A DNA stretch of 64,000 bases from a virus, in IMG/VR virus record IMGVR_UViG_3300028394_000053, positions 1 to 64,000 of that record; one strand, given 5' to 3'. Shown in pieces: positions 19,201 through 27,479 of the stretch. Position 1 is the stretch's first letter; the number at the start of each line of letters is the position of its first letter. The notes under the pieces were generated by a model. The model was given only the letters and a program-made list of their open reading frames with translations. It did not search any database and was not told the DNA's origin. Both the position numbers and the translations under genes were made by a program.

Positions 19201-22200
19201 GGACTTTTCAAGATACACTTCAAGATATTGTTGATCAGTCCAGGCTGCCATACGATAACATAACCGTACATCAAGATTGGCCAAATCAGTAGTCAGGGCT
19301 GTTGTGCTGTTGATACCACGTTGTTGATTGTAGTCAATGATCCAGTTGATATAGCTGGCTTTGCTGACACCATTGCCATAGATTTCTAATCCGTTGCCAT
19401 CAAGTCTGTAACGATTGTTGTAGAGATACTGTTCTAGTTCAGCATTGTAACGATAAAGATCTCGATCAGCAAACAAGGCAAAAAATTCAGCTGGTCTAGT
19501 TAGAGCCAACAGGCGCATTACTGCAAATGGATAACTTGAACTCATCCACCATGACGCTTCAACTGGACCACCGTCGCCTACTGTCCAGCTCTTGCGGAAG
19601 TCATTGGGATTGTACAATCCCACTACACTTTCAAGTGGCGGTAGTAGTTCTCCTAGGCTGTTGACTGGAATGACTGTGGTCAGCCCAGGTCTGGCAAAGT
19701 TGGGTTTGATGTATGGTGCTACTGGATCTGCCACAAGTCCTTGTTCAAGATCGCCCCATAGCACCAGGTTATCACTGGTATACGGAACTGGACCATAACG
19801 ATCTTCCCACCAGATGGGTTTTTCAGTAAAGCCCAACATTTCCCATGGAGTAGTGTTTGGTGTCATTGTATCGTAAAAATAACGATAGATGCCGCGCCAG
19901 GCTCCTTGATCTAGTACCGCATTGTTGATCCTGTTTCCAGCTGTGCTGTAGTTGTAGGTAAATGGGTTATTGGTCAAGTAATCTTGAGCGGTATAATCTA
20001 GTTTGTTTAGACCCACCCAGATTAAAAAGTCTTCGCCTAGGATCTTGGTTATTTCGGCTTCGGTATAATCTGTTGTGCGGAAGAAACCTGGTAACACTTG
20101 TTCCACAGTGATTGGAACAGGATTGCCATCTGTTTTAAGATTACTATAAATTCTGTTTTCAAATTCTAACAAGACCTGATCTCTAATGTCACCAAATGCT
20201 ACAGTAATGCTGCCATCGTGTCCTTGTATTACTGGCGTGGGTCTCACATAGTCAGTACTGATGTAAATACGCGGAATGTATTTAGGATACAAACCTAGCT
20301 TGGTAGGAGTGTTTGGTACAAAATTTCCGTAAGTAGGATTGTATTCGTTGATAGTAACTACATCTCCTACCACTAACGGAATTAAAATAGTCAAGGTAGG
20401 AGTTCCATCTCCAACCACATATTCCACGCCACGAGCGAGTAATCGATCGTTTACATACACCAACAGCCCCAAGTAATTAGACGTAGTAAAATCGTAAGTC
20501 TGTACAGTGTTAAATCTTGCTATGGTAATTGGTGTTACAGTGGTCGAGTTCGATGCCACTGTGGTTCCAGTGGGCAACATATCACTCCAGTAAAAAGGAC
20601 TGATGCTGGTGTCGCCTGCATTGATAATAGCAATTGACTGATCTACAATTTGAGGTATAGTTAAATTGACAAAGTCGTTTGTTATTGAAGTGTTTAATAA
20701 TAATGATTTAAACTTGATATACTCTCGGCTGTTAAACTGTAAAGCATTAAAAATATTGTATTCTTCACTGCGTAAAAAATATCCGGCCAAGGTAAGCGGA
20801 GCACTTTGTTGCAGTATCTGTAGACCATAAGGAACAATGTTGCCAAGGTCGCGACTGTTGTTGTTACCAATCACTGGTCCTTCAAGATTGATTAAATTTT
20901 GTCCAATGGTACTGTAATGATTTCTTGCAGTGCCCAGAGTAAACTGGTTGCTGTTGCCGTTGAATGGATTGTTTTCTAAGTTGACGGGCACTTGATAAAA
21001 TGCTGTGGCGCTTATTTGATCACTTAGCACTTGTATTTCTACTAGATCACCAACCACATAAGGCCGACGCAGAGTGATTGTTGTGGTTGTAGCCGTTGTA
21101 GTATACGAATAGGTGTAGTCACCTGTTGCGGTATCGTAGGGTTCTAAGAAGTTGGCATTGACAAATATCTGTATGGCTGGAACTACGGTATTGGCGTTGA
21201 CTGCTAGGTCTAATTGTAGTGGGCGGCCATCGTAGGCAAATCTAAACTGTTGTCTAATTTGACTTTGTACCGCAGCATCTTGCCAGCCAATTTCTCTTTG
21301 GAAAACAATTCGATCTTGATACTGTCTTACAAACCCTGTGCTAAGTGCTGTGGTAAATCCTTGGCTGTTGGATGTGTAATTAAAACTGTCGCTGTACAAA
21401 TTGTTATCAAATACTATGTCACCAATGTTGGAAAGATTAAGATAGGATAATGGAAATCCTAAAACTACATCATTTGATCCAGTACCTACAGCATAGCTGA
21501 ATAACTTACTACCAACAAAGTTACTACTTGGGTAGGTAGATTGATTGCCAAAACTTACGCCACTGGCATTGTAGATGTTGAACAGTGGAGCTTGATTTAC
21601 TGAAGTTTTTTGTTGTGTTTGAAGCCAGTTGACTCCGTCAAAGTAAAAACTGACACCGGTGAGTGTATCACCATCCAGGCACACAGTTGTTTGATCATAG
21701 ACCACAGTTGCAATGGGCACTAGATTGATAATTGGTTCTGGGATCAGCGGAGGTATTGTGTCTGGTGTAATAAATTCAACTTGATAAACTTTATTACGAA
21801 CTGCAAGATCTTCATCACCAGCAAAAATTATAGTACTACCTTGAACTACTGTATAACCGTCGGTAATAAATTCCTCTTGGCCTTCAACTGTTGTCAAGGC
21901 GTCCTCTTGAGAAAAGTCCACAATGTTGACCGGTTGCAAACCTTGCGTTCCAAAGTCAAATAATCTAGTTCCTGCTCTAAATTCCAATATCGGGCGCTTG
22001 GCCCGAAATGCTTGATCTAGCACCGGAGGATTTGTGTCTGAGTTGTATTGAGCTGTTTGTTCAACCACATCTACATGAAACCATCTATTGCTTCTTGACC
22101 AAGGATTTAGATCTGGGCCGGCTCTATTAATCGTAAGATAATCAGGCGCCACAGGAGATCCTGGAATATAAGTTTCAGGAGTTACAAAATCTGTAACTGG

Positions 22201-23985
22201 CAATAGTTGTATAGCAGTTCCAACGCCTTCTACATAGTATTCATTGCCCGAATAGGTGTCTGGCACTGTTATGCCTGTGAATAAAACTTTTAGTCCATTG
22301 GTAAATGTCACCCCATTGGGACTGGTATAATTAGTTTTGCCAATTATATCATCTATTTTGAGTTCAGCATCAACAGTAACATCTACTAATTTTATTACTC
22401 CGATCATGGTTGGATCTTGACTATCTTGATAATACAATATGTCTTGCACAGCAGTCAACGCCGGCATTGTTACAAAGAAACCAGAACTGTTTTTATACCA
22501 CCTAGTGCTGGCATATTGGGTTCCAAACAATACGCTACACTGTGTCAAATTGGGCACTGACAAAATACTAGTGAGAGATATGTATAATCTCCCGTCTACG
22601 TCTGGCACATAATTTATCAACCATATACCGTATTGCACAGCAGGATTTGTTATTTCTTCTAGATTACTAAATGTAGCTGCGTCATATGGCTGAGGTGGAA
22701 CATCATATTGGCCATTTACTATCCAGCTGCTGGAATTTGGAAAAAAGACAGTACGTCCATTGAGATTGGTTATTCCGTCTATGCCATTGGGATTGCTGTC
22801 TAAAAACGTATCCACATATATATTGTTGATCTGATTGAAACCAAGATTAACGACTAGATCTACTGTGCCAGGAGGTTGATTTGGAATTGATCCAAGTTGC
22901 GGCAGGTTATAATAAAAACTTTGTTCTGTTGCTGTAGGAGTATTAAAAGTTACAATACCAAGGTCAATGCCGTTATTGACAACACCATATACATCTCTGC
23001 TAGTAATGTTGGGAGTAGCAGGTATCACACCATTTATTCCCGGACTGCTTTGTATCCAAAAATCAGGACCTGTTCCATCCACAGCATCAACAATGTCAAA
23101 TTGCCCACGCATGTTGAATTCAGTTGAACTGCAATAGTACAAGGTATCCGGAGCATCTTGCGGAACTGTAAATGTGATTAGTCCAGTAACGGAGCCATTA
23201 CGAGAGACACCATTGTTGTATTGATTAATAGAACCAAAGCTGAGTTCTGTTTTGATATAAAACGGCAATGGTGCCGACAACGACAAATTGAATATATAGG
23301 TATTGCCACGCACCAGGCTCAATGTTGGATTGCTGTCGTAGTTGATGGTCCAGGCGGTGGTACCGTTGTTGGTCACACGATACTGTACGGTAACTTGATC
23401 ATTTTGTGCTATGTTAAAATTATAAGATCCTTGACGGGCTAAAGTAAGTGTTGGGTTGTTGCCGCGCACTCCAGAAAATGTATAGTATCCGTTGCTGTTG
23501 CGAGTTACTGTGTAGTTTTGAAATGTAGGAACTCCTGTGGCACTGACTGTGACTGCGTCTGGGCCACCCGGAACCCAGTAATATTGTGCATAATTTATAA
23601 ACTTGTCAAAGTCAACAAATGGATCCCAAGTATAGTAATCACTCTTGTACAGATCAGATGGGTTATTGACCACTGCGCCTTGTAAAGCCAGGGCATCATT
23701 GATTCCAGGATAGGTAATAGCATCAATGACCTGACGAGTATTGTCAGGATTGATCTGACAGACACCGGGCTCCAGTTGATAGTTGTTGCGTACCGCAGTG
23801 GGTTCTACCACGTAACGATCATTAGCATTTACTCCAGGACCAATACGGCGACCAATAAATCCTTGACTCTTTTTAAATGCTGGTTCTTGTATTAACTGAT
23901 CCAGTGTTGCGGCCAAAAACTGTTGGTTGACTGGAGTCTGGAATATCTCTGGAAGAAAGTCTACTGAGCGTACATTGTTGGCCAT
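10201..23985 (-). CDS. Giant multi-domain baseplate protein (gp7 position), 4594 residues
   Basis: The gene fills 13.8 kb and follows gp6 with a TAATG stop-start overlap, the place of wedge protein gp7 in T4 (about 1030 residues), so this version is over four times larger. The N terminus (MANNVRSVDFLPEIFQTPVN) is the conserved start of these giant marine T4-like proteins. I see, in order: a cupredoxin-like domain near residues 215-300 whose metal ligands are mostly lost; many copies of a VYVNG...Y...F..AP..G..I.I beta module; six segments with the Trp...Tyr..GD.V...Y pattern of CBM5/12 carbohydrate-binding modules (near 1875, 2820, 3970, 4100, 4450 and 4510); and seven FG-GAP-like repeats between about 2290 and 3197, for example FGSAVAMSKDERWMYVSAP. 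The C terminus carries a near-identical tandem module pair. It is likely a baseplate component with adhesion functions; individual domain functions are inferred from pattern only. Confidence 0.85.
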   Translation of the reverse strand: MANNVRSVDFLPEIFQTPVNQQFLAATLDQLIQEPAFKKSQGFIGRRIGPGVNANDRYVVEPTAVRNNYQLEPGVCQINPDNTRQVIDAITYPGINDALALQGAVVNNPSDLYKSDYYTWDPFVDFDKFINYAQYYWVPGGPDAVTVSATGVPTFQNYTVTRNSNGYYTFSGVRGNNPTLTLARQGSYNFNIAQNDQVTVQYRVTNNGTTAWTINYDSNPTLSLVRGNTYIFNLSLSAPLPFYIKTELSFGSINQYNNGVSRNGSVTGLITFTVPQDAPDTLYYCSSTEFNMRGQFDIVDAVDGTGPDFWIQSSPGINGVIPATPNITSRDVYGVVNNGIDLGIVTFNTPTATEQSFYYNLPQLGSIPNQPPGTVDLVVNLGFNQINNIYVDTFLDSNPNGIDGITNLNGRTVFFPNSSSWIVNGQYDVPPQPYDAATFSNLEEITNPAVQYGIWLINYVPDVDGRLYISLTSILSVPNLTQCSVLFGTQYASTRWYKNSSGFFVTMPALTAVQDILYYQDSQDPTMIGVIKLVDVTVDAELKIDDIIGKTNYTSPNGVTFTNGLKVLFTGITVPDTYSGNEYYVEGVGTAIQLLPVTDFVTPETYIPGSPVAPDYLTINRAGPDLNPWSRSNRWFHVDVVEQTAQYNSDTNPPVLDQAFRAKRPILEFRAGTRLFDFGTQGLQPVNIVDFSQEDALTTVEGQEEFITDGYTVVQGSTIIFAGDEDLAVRNKVYQVEFITPDTIPPLIPEPIINLVPIATVVYDQTTVCLDGDTLTGVSFYFDGVNWLQTQQKTSVNQAPLFNIYNASGVSFGNQSTYPSSNFVGSKLFSYAVGTGSNDVVLGFPLSYLNLSNIGDIVFDNNLYSDSFNYTSNSQGFTTALSTGFVRQYQDRIVFQREIGWQDAAVQSQIRQQFRFAYDGRPLQLDLAVNANTVVPAIQIFVNANFLEPYDTATGDYTYSYTTTATTTTITLRRPYVVGDLVEIQVLSDQISATAFYQVPVNLENNPFNGNSNQFTLGTARNHYSTIGQNLINLEGPVIGNNNSRDLGNIVPYGLQILQQSAPLTLAGYFLRSEEYNIFNALQFNSREYIKFKSLLLNTSITNDFVNLTIPQIVDQSIAIINAGDTSISPFYWSDMLPTGTTVASNSTTVTPITIARFNTVQTYDFTTSNYLGLLVYVNDRLLARGVEYVVGDGTPTLTILIPLVVGDVVTINEYNPTYGNFVPNTPTKLGLYPKYIPRIYISTDYVRPTPVIQGHDGSITVAFGDIRDQVLLEFENRIYSNLKTDGNPVPITVEQVLPGFFRTTDYTEAEITKILGEDFLIWVGLNKLDYTAQDYLTNNPFTYNYSTAGNRINNAVLDQGAWRGIYRYFYDTMTPNTTPWEMLGFTEKPIWWEDRYGPVPYTSDNLVLWGDLEQGLVADPVAPYIKPNFARPGLTTVIPVNSLGELLPPLESVVGLYNPNDFRKSWTVGDGGPVEASWWMSSSYPFAVMRLLALTRPAEFFALFADRDLYRYNAELEQYLYNNRYRLDGNGLEIYGNGVSKASYINWIIDYNQQRGINSTTALTTDLANLDVRLCYRMAAWTDQQYLEVYLEKSSPDSQNESLQIPPESYNLLVYRDQPYAQITYSSVVVETVENGWAVYGYGSYQPYFPIIVSAVNGKLQTVSAGGATVQVPAQYTNNVTNIPYGYVFTNRTMMVDFLLSYGQYLESQGMTFTELENGYTLNWPQMAQEFLYFSQQGWQTGTLINLNPAAGQLTAYRLESVVDDIYSYSPENQLLDQNRQTIPTRDLIIQREGNSFKINPEPTANQAISFLNLRFTDYENIVIFDNVDIFNDLIYDPVTGARQSRMYLNAFNTVEWNGTLDAKGFILNQNNVKAWNPNLRYTKGDIVRYKNTYWQASGLVQPKTKFDYNDWLKSNYALIEQGLLPNLANKADQLANTYNTQTANLNNNNDLLAYNLIGFTPRQYMADLNLDDVTQVNLYQQFIKVKGTTRATDLFTRVNLTKESGNYQIYETWGVLIGTYGANSNRSYFEINLNEAKLTGSPSTVQIILPGQTSQANQTVLLNNLWSESYNITSTDILPTIYPSSQNTALPSAGYVNIDDVDITVYTLDDPSAIAANLNTVGTGTSIWVARDNPYNWNIYRCTQIPGKLTQITDNLNSTSIAQFSQITTLAVGDLIIVRYFADGVDGVYRVLGRPSPTSIIIAYAFTNNNQTTLTGNGLGWFLQTMRVSQASDVATLPYANALVPGARAWVDDNGSGHWEVLEKQAPFTLTESKNAVTPQTNSLYGTSIGQSTNHYSLLVGSPSAADGGAVYTYRRIASAGNAGTYANNIVLSLPAEDVAGYGNSLEWGDNNWAVIGASTSRSGQGYASVVYQIPGSNNYEQTQLLTALSSNAVTTNAVAFGSAVAMSKDERWMYVSAPVENLVYAYGKVEIPEQSVTYTTDGTSTAYAWSPDLIIDPAYPEQLAVILDNQPQSYPADYTIPLDSSNVVFATAPPAGVQLEIARRAFQSFDGTGSGDPTYDLQPYLYTATVGNTATNINSCTITVDGIIQRPWIDYVFSDDGNVTFNSGSEPASAAVINVTAGTYWQYVTTLPTAGLSLSANAVFGTSLATSTDGRSIIVGTQNDTAVNAAGNTVTAGSTYVFDRSVVRYVVTDTAQTIYAIPGTSIDPISVLHNDVFLTNEAQYVPGQFSVVGSNIELASSVTLTIGDSIEIETNEFQFVQKIVSQAPQNGARFGNAVAMCSNNCSLYSGAPSNTNVIEQDGSVERQANQSRLYGVTVSTIANPTLTPGTTIRINNIEVAVPNSPNNTVSGLATAISPVAWSITKQYYINDRVIYNYVCYIATASSSEKVPSSSSAYWDASFVIPNVQASLTADLEFTGDGITKIFFVGTVYSTAGSTPVVYVNNALSSGYTYNNTSQQIEFVSAPAIGVKITVVTGRLILSTINNSSAPEFNKLTVLPGVGGTGSAFAELGFNTFIYTQTLYSPNPVGYSSFGSAISINTDSVNIVIGAPNGSVYEAMSFDGGETIVDDNSTFFSNPVSNCGVAYTFDYLPSAQSSVSNTGQLVFGQQIYQLPRLDTFTFVGDGTTRTYNINSVYNTITNPPQVYLNNELLILGPDTYDYAYYSSTYFVVFATAPSTNSLIFIETGQAGTSIADRFGTAVNYVDGRLIVGAPGVDLGASSNTNYGSMSIFDNNNNLPSWAVIHEQQPVVNIELMNSVYSFDKLLNSTQTYYDFIDPLQGKILGVAARNINYIGAVDPANYNTGTIHNNGTAWGSAHVGEIWWDTDTVRFINPNQDDIVYASKRWGQIFPGSRVDIYQWIQSDVPPASYIGIGTPLSATSYTVSSILTANGVFASYYYYWVRGINTVDTANGKNLSTTAIASYIANPLGSGLPYIAALNSSTVALYNAVGLISAQDTILHIEYERQIGGANANIHTEYQFVNEGKADSFVTDSIYQKLQDSLCGEDVSGNLVPDPFLSPGLRYGVQFRPRQSMFVNRYTALQNYLGRANTILAQYPISELRTFNLLNSSESIPNATTATATAATISGNILTVAGTITGVFALGQTISGTGIPGLVTILDYGTGTGGEGTYTISASLSITARTITGTTGYNQVVSNLTVLGYQNLAAVNLGYRYLVLTDSSQGGRWTIYEVVTDPLTDITATRTTLLVRIQNYDTSLYWSYINWNQPGYNSSIQPVAQVAITADLQALSINQAPIGSSVQVNNNGQGKYEIYLRIDTGWERVVLEDGTIAFDAVLWNYALGPYGFSAEVYDAQYFDQAPTIETRKIIQAINQELFTNEFLIYRNELLILMFKYIYSEFTAPVWLMKSSFINVDHKLRALEAYQLYQQDNQTFVEQYLQEVKPYHVQTLAFNLVYDGLDLYPGSMSDFDVPARWDNTVEIPQFVSPVLTPYTDSVSLVESFVSDTAPNAAIWTETPWQSWFNNYTLSIIGATVVTGGSGYNVVPEVVFGTEWQADTVYTIGQQIFYVSGPTNNLYTVTASGTTGNIPPSFTSGSALNGTATLSWFGNGASGYATLSGTGGVQSVIVSDPGSGYTTTAAITFVGGNGTGAQAVPIMTNQLVRNFTITIRFDRYQYETTIYEWQANYSYAQGDRVRWHNLVWSANSAVSSATFNIDQWTDITIPVDAVDIVAGNTYTITSLGTVTSPTNFTLIGASQNIVGTPFIATGAGTGTGTATILLSGVDRTMGYYTPTPNMLGLSLPLLIAGDHYPGVQVMAPNFDQDIIADPDILDAVYSSSYLDTFLGTRPTDINVDGGGYIDVFSSYAPEELVPGSEFDTLDFRVYTTGGPTNGADFRIFQDMRGLQLTYIINDETTTELAQDLGTTDDIIYVDNAGALAVPNLASNRWGVLTVGAERIMYREIDLANNTVSGLLRGTAGTAITAHIDGATVYNMGTDNLFSQQYQNYIVETTTVANGSTTVFAAPNITLSTSTTAWVIGNTYTSGDIVINSGSFYSAKQNVPAGTAIANTDYWQPLAVAVEVYVGGLRITGATTWVIGNTYSFEDIVVNSGSFYSAKQNVPAGTAISNTDYWQPLSTPAEAYIVTNQAPVSVTLNTAPPDGVAVTILVRRGTWIDY
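10328..10637. repeat. Tandem duplication of a CBM-like module at the giant protein's C terminus
   Basis: Bases 10328-10457 and 10505-10637 are near-identical in the coding strand of the giant gene. Both encode WVIGNTY, then DIV-NSGSFYSAKQNVPAGT, then NTDYWQPL. The shared stretch includes a long identical block around TGCCAGCTGGTACATTCTG. The small number of changes points to a recent duplication or to gene conversion keeping the copies alike. Confidence 0.85.
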
Positions 23986-26900
23986 TAAATTACTCCACTA
24001 CCAGGTGCAGTTTGTAAATTTGTGCTGGTGAGTGCGGTAATAACTTCTACATCGTTGACTGTGGCACCATTGACAAATATTTGATTTGGAGCAGATCTTA
24101 TTTCATACAAGTCACCAAAGCTCTTTTGTGGATCTAAGGGAACCAGGACCACGCTGCTGACAATGTCTCCAATCTGTTGATGTATATAGGCCGCAAGTTC
24201 ACTGAAGTAAAATGTATCTCCAAAGTTCCATGCTGCCAAATCAAAATAAGTTTCCATTGTGGCCACCACAAGATTGCGTATTTCACTATTGCTGGCTGTG
24301 CTCTGGCCGTTCTGGATAACTTTGATAGTGGCCCGTAGTGCAACATCAGCTTTGCGACCAAACAAGGGCTGGAAGTCGACGGAATTCAAAATCAAATTGT
24401 CTGAAATCATCTTGTAGGTATCAAGTCCGGCGTAGGCCGTGTTTAATTGATCTATAGTAGGCGGACTGGGTTCTGACACTGTGCCGGTAACATCTCTTAG
24501 CCAGTTTTGATAGGAGGTATAATATTCATTAGTGACCACATATACATCAATGATATTTGTGCTACCTGGGTCAATACGATTGGTCAGGGGACTGTTGTGT
24601 CTGTATTGAAAATACAAATCTTGTCGACCAATTCTGGCTACAAAAGTACTATTGACTGTGAGTATTCTTACACCAGAGCTGTTTAATTCTAATGTGTAAA
24701 AAATTTGGTCAGTAATAGGTCTAGGTTGGCCATTATCATATGTAAGATATTGATTGTATGCATAGAATACCTGTCCTATGTTGTATTGATCTAGCACCAC
24801 CAATATTGTGTCCTGGGTGGGATACTCGCTGTTGACTATGCCATTTTGCACCAAAAGATATCTTTGTAAATTGTCAAAGTCCACAGTCTGTTGGAAGAAT
24901 ACCAATTTGTTATTGGGACTCACTGCAGGTGCCACAAGATTGTCAAAAAAGTCTGGATCAACAGGAACAGTTCCACCGGCGCTGGTTTCAAAACTGACTT
25001 CTACCTGGAAGTCATCTGTGAGTCCATCAGTTAAGACTGGTTGAGCAATGATGGGCAATCTAGCATCTTCAGGCAAGGGATAGTTTGTATCGGGTTCTGA
25101 ATTGATTTTGAGTATGTTTACATAATCACTAATCACAGTGCCAGTGCGACTGTCATAAATTGGATCGCTGGTGTAAAAGAAGAATCTTGTTTCTGCCACA
25201 CTACCAAAGAAATAATCCAAGGATCGTGATATTACAGTATAGTTTGCACCATTGGTGGTACACTGTATTAGCCAACTGGCATCAATATTGGTGCCAGATG
25301 TGTTCTGTGCGTTGGTTAAACTGAATTCGGCATTTGTGTCTAGGTTACTGCTGGTAATCAGGTACCAGGTGGCTGTAAGATTATCATACCCTAGACCAAA
25401 ATTTTGATTTTGATAAATTTGATTTACAATATCTTGTTTTAGACTGGTGGGTATATCTGTTACAAATAACGGAATAACTTCTACGGGTATTGCACCATTT
25501 GGTACATAGGTATTCAACACCACTGGACCTGTGCCGTCGGGTAAATTTCCTAGCCCGTCTGCAATACCTGCTAGATATACCGCAGTGGGACCTGCCCACA
25601 ATACCATTTTTTGATTTGGCTGTGTTGCTGAGCCTGCTTGCAAACGGTTCTCTGCATCAAAGTAATAGCCACTGGGTGGAATAAATTTTACCAGGCTACC
25701 AACTGTGATATACTTGGCATTGTTGCTGGCATACTCACCAATGGGAACTGGTTGTCCTGCACTGTTTTCAAAATAGCCTGTGGCTTCGTTTGTTATAACT
25801 GTGCTGAGATGCCAAGTATATTGATACGAGGCCAGCTGTGGTCTTGGACGAAAATTAGCATAGTAAAACTGTTGCATACCGGCCTTGGCCAACAATGGAT
25901 TGAGTTGATTATATACCACATCGCTGATGTCGTTGATACTGAGCCAACTGAATAAAAATGCCGGTGTTAAATTGCTTTCATACAAGGCACCATCGCTGGC
26001 AAAAATATTAGTGCTGGAATATTTTCCTGTACCATCAACTAGGTCAAGATATCTGCTGGTACCAATGCTGGCACGATTTACCGCTGTGCTTTTTAGTATA
26101 CTGTTGTACTGTGTAAATGGAAAATTACTATAGTCTTCGCCGTTGACCATTCTGTTTTGTGTATAGTATTGTGCAGGAGCACGTTGTTTGATTTCAGCAA
26201 TGGTTTCTCTAGACTGGGCATTGGTCACTGGCTGAGTAATTCCGCAAGTGAAGGTCAGTGTTTCAATTTGCCCAGTACGACTCACATAGCTGATGGGGAT
26301 CTGTACGCTTTGCATTTCCTGCGGATTGATAATATAAGTCAATCCATTGCTGGCTCTAACATAAGTTCTAAATGTGCCAACAGGGATAGTACTGAATATG
26401 CCGTCACCAAAATTCAAAGTGATTTGATCATTTACTCGACTGGCAATACTGTAGATATTTTGTGTGCCTACGGCCAACTGTTCAACTGCGGCTGCATAAA
26501 CACTTTGCACTGGTCTCCAAAAAGTGCTGATATTACCCACATTATCCAATTGATACAACCACACATCGGTATTATTAACGCCTTCAATGTTTATATTGAC
26601 CGCACGATTTGTAATTCTTTCGGCCAAATTAAAGTCTTGATTTTGTAGCGTACCTTGCTTGAACAAGAAAAAGTACCCGGTGTTGGCACTAGCAAAGCCC
26701 AATTGATCGTTACGGAATAAAACATTGAATCTGCCAATAGGCAACGGCGGCGGTTCGTATATGTAATCTTGTCCTACTGCGGTGGCGTTGACCACTTCAA
26801 AAGGCATGTTGACTCCATCAACTGTGGCAGTATATGGAATCACTGGTAAAAACCCTGGAACAAGATTGATAGTGTATTCTTGTGTGCCAACTCCAAGGAT

Positions 26901-27434
26901 ATCTTGGCTAGCACCTGGGCGACCAAAGCGTTGTGTATTGACCAAGGAGGCATTGATAATAACGGTAAATTGTTCTTGCCAATCAAGATTGGTAGGATCA
27001 GCCCAGTTTATAGTGAGGTTGGCAAGATTGATACCATTGTAGTCAAAAACACTTTCTGTGGTACTGACACTGAATACTTTGAGATAACCACTTGCTTCGG
27101 TATTACGCAACGGAGTATAGCTGACCAAATTGGCCAGCTTGATCACGCTGTCTCTACGTTCAGCTGTGTCTAGGTAATTTTCTCTGGTGTTTAAGTCTGT
27201 TCTGAATGCCAGTGCCTGGCCCATAAAAGCCATGACGTCAAGCAAGGCAATGAATTCACTACTTTCAATGTAGTCATTGAAAGTTTCTGGATAGTACAGG
27301 CGCAAATAATCTACAAAACTTTTACGCAGTGTTTCAAAATCATAACTTTGAAAGTCGGCTTCTCTATAGGTTTGATAGATCCGTTTCCAATCCTCGACGC
27401 CAAATATTACAGTTTGTCTTGTAGTTGTAGCCAT
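23985..27434 (-). CDS. gp6: Baseplate wedge subunit gp6
   Basis: 1149 residues against about 660 in T4. The N-terminal region is the diagnostic part: FGVEDWKRIYQTYREADFQS, then SFVDYLRLYYPETFNDYIES, SSEFIALLDVMAFMGQALAF and RTDLNTRENYLDTAERRDS, the conserved helical block of gp6/J-like wedge proteins. The rest is beta-rich with long inserts. In the T4 baseplate gp6 dimers form the ring that links wedges around the hub and drives the change of shape at contraction. A late-promoter box lies 18 bases upstream of the ATG. It is followed by the giant gene through a TAATG overlap, and preceded by gp25 45 bases upstream. Confidence 0.93.
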   Translation of the reverse strand: MATTTRQTVIFGVEDWKRIYQTYREADFQSYDFETLRKSFVDYLRLYYPETFNDYIESSEFIALLDVMAFMGQALAFRTDLNTRENYLDTAERRDSVIKLANLVSYTPLRNTEASGYLKVFSVSTTESVFDYNGINLANLTINWADPTNLDWQEQFTVIINASLVNTQRFGRPGASQDILGVGTQEYTINLVPGFLPVIPYTATVDGVNMPFEVVNATAVGQDYIYEPPPLPIGRFNVLFRNDQLGFASANTGYFFLFKQGTLQNQDFNLAERITNRAVNINIEGVNNTDVWLYQLDNVGNISTFWRPVQSVYAAAVEQLAVGTQNIYSIASRVNDQITLNFGDGIFSTIPVGTFRTYVRASNGLTYIINPQEMQSVQIPISYVSRTGQIETLTFTCGITQPVTNAQSRETIAEIKQRAPAQYYTQNRMVNGEDYSNFPFTQYNSILKSTAVNRASIGTSRYLDLVDGTGKYSSTNIFASDGALYESNLTPAFLFSWLSINDISDVVYNQLNPLLAKAGMQQFYYANFRPRPQLASYQYTWHLSTVITNEATGYFENSAGQPVPIGEYASNNAKYITVGSLVKFIPPSGYYFDAENRLQAGSATQPNQKMVLWAGPTAVYLAGIADGLGNLPDGTGPVVLNTYVPNGAIPVEVIPLFVTDIPTSLKQDIVNQIYQNQNFGLGYDNLTATWYLITSSNLDTNAEFSLTNAQNTSGTNIDASWLIQCTTNGANYTVISRSLDYFFGSVAETRFFFYTSDPIYDSRTGTVISDYVNILKINSEPDTNYPLPEDARLPIIAQPVLTDGLTDDFQVEVSFETSAGGTVPVDPDFFDNLVAPAVSPNNKLVFFQQTVDFDNLQRYLLVQNGIVNSEYPTQDTILVVLDQYNIGQVFYAYNQYLTYDNGQPRPITDQIFYTLELNSSGVRILTVNSTFVARIGRQDLYFQYRHNSPLTNRIDPGSTNIIDVYVVTNEYYTSYQNWLRDVTGTVSEPSPPTIDQLNTAYAGLDTYKMISDNLILNSVDFQPLFGRKADVALRATIKVIQNGQSTASNSEIRNLVVATMETYFDLAAWNFGDTFYFSELAAYIHQQIGDIVSSVVLVPLDPQKSFGDLYEIRSAPNQIFVNGATVNDVEVITALTSTNLQTAPGSGVI

Positions 27435-27452
27435 AGTTCTTCCAGTGTTTTG

Positions 27453-27460
27453 TATTTATG
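27453..27460 (-). promoter_or_regulatory. T4-type late promoter box (CATAAATA) before gp6
   Basis: The minus strand reads CATAAATAC in the 45-base gap between gp25 and gp6, 18 bases before the gp6 ATG, with a GGAAGA ribosome-binding-like sequence in between. This fits the NATAAATA pattern and a normal short leader. Confidence 0.6.
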
Positions 27461-27479
27461 GCATTAATAATCTGGGTAG

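Noticed and set aside
26157-26648. A 163-residue plus-strand frame
   Set aside because: It lies wholly inside gp6 on the opposite strand, with no start signal or family pattern; gp6 is well supported.
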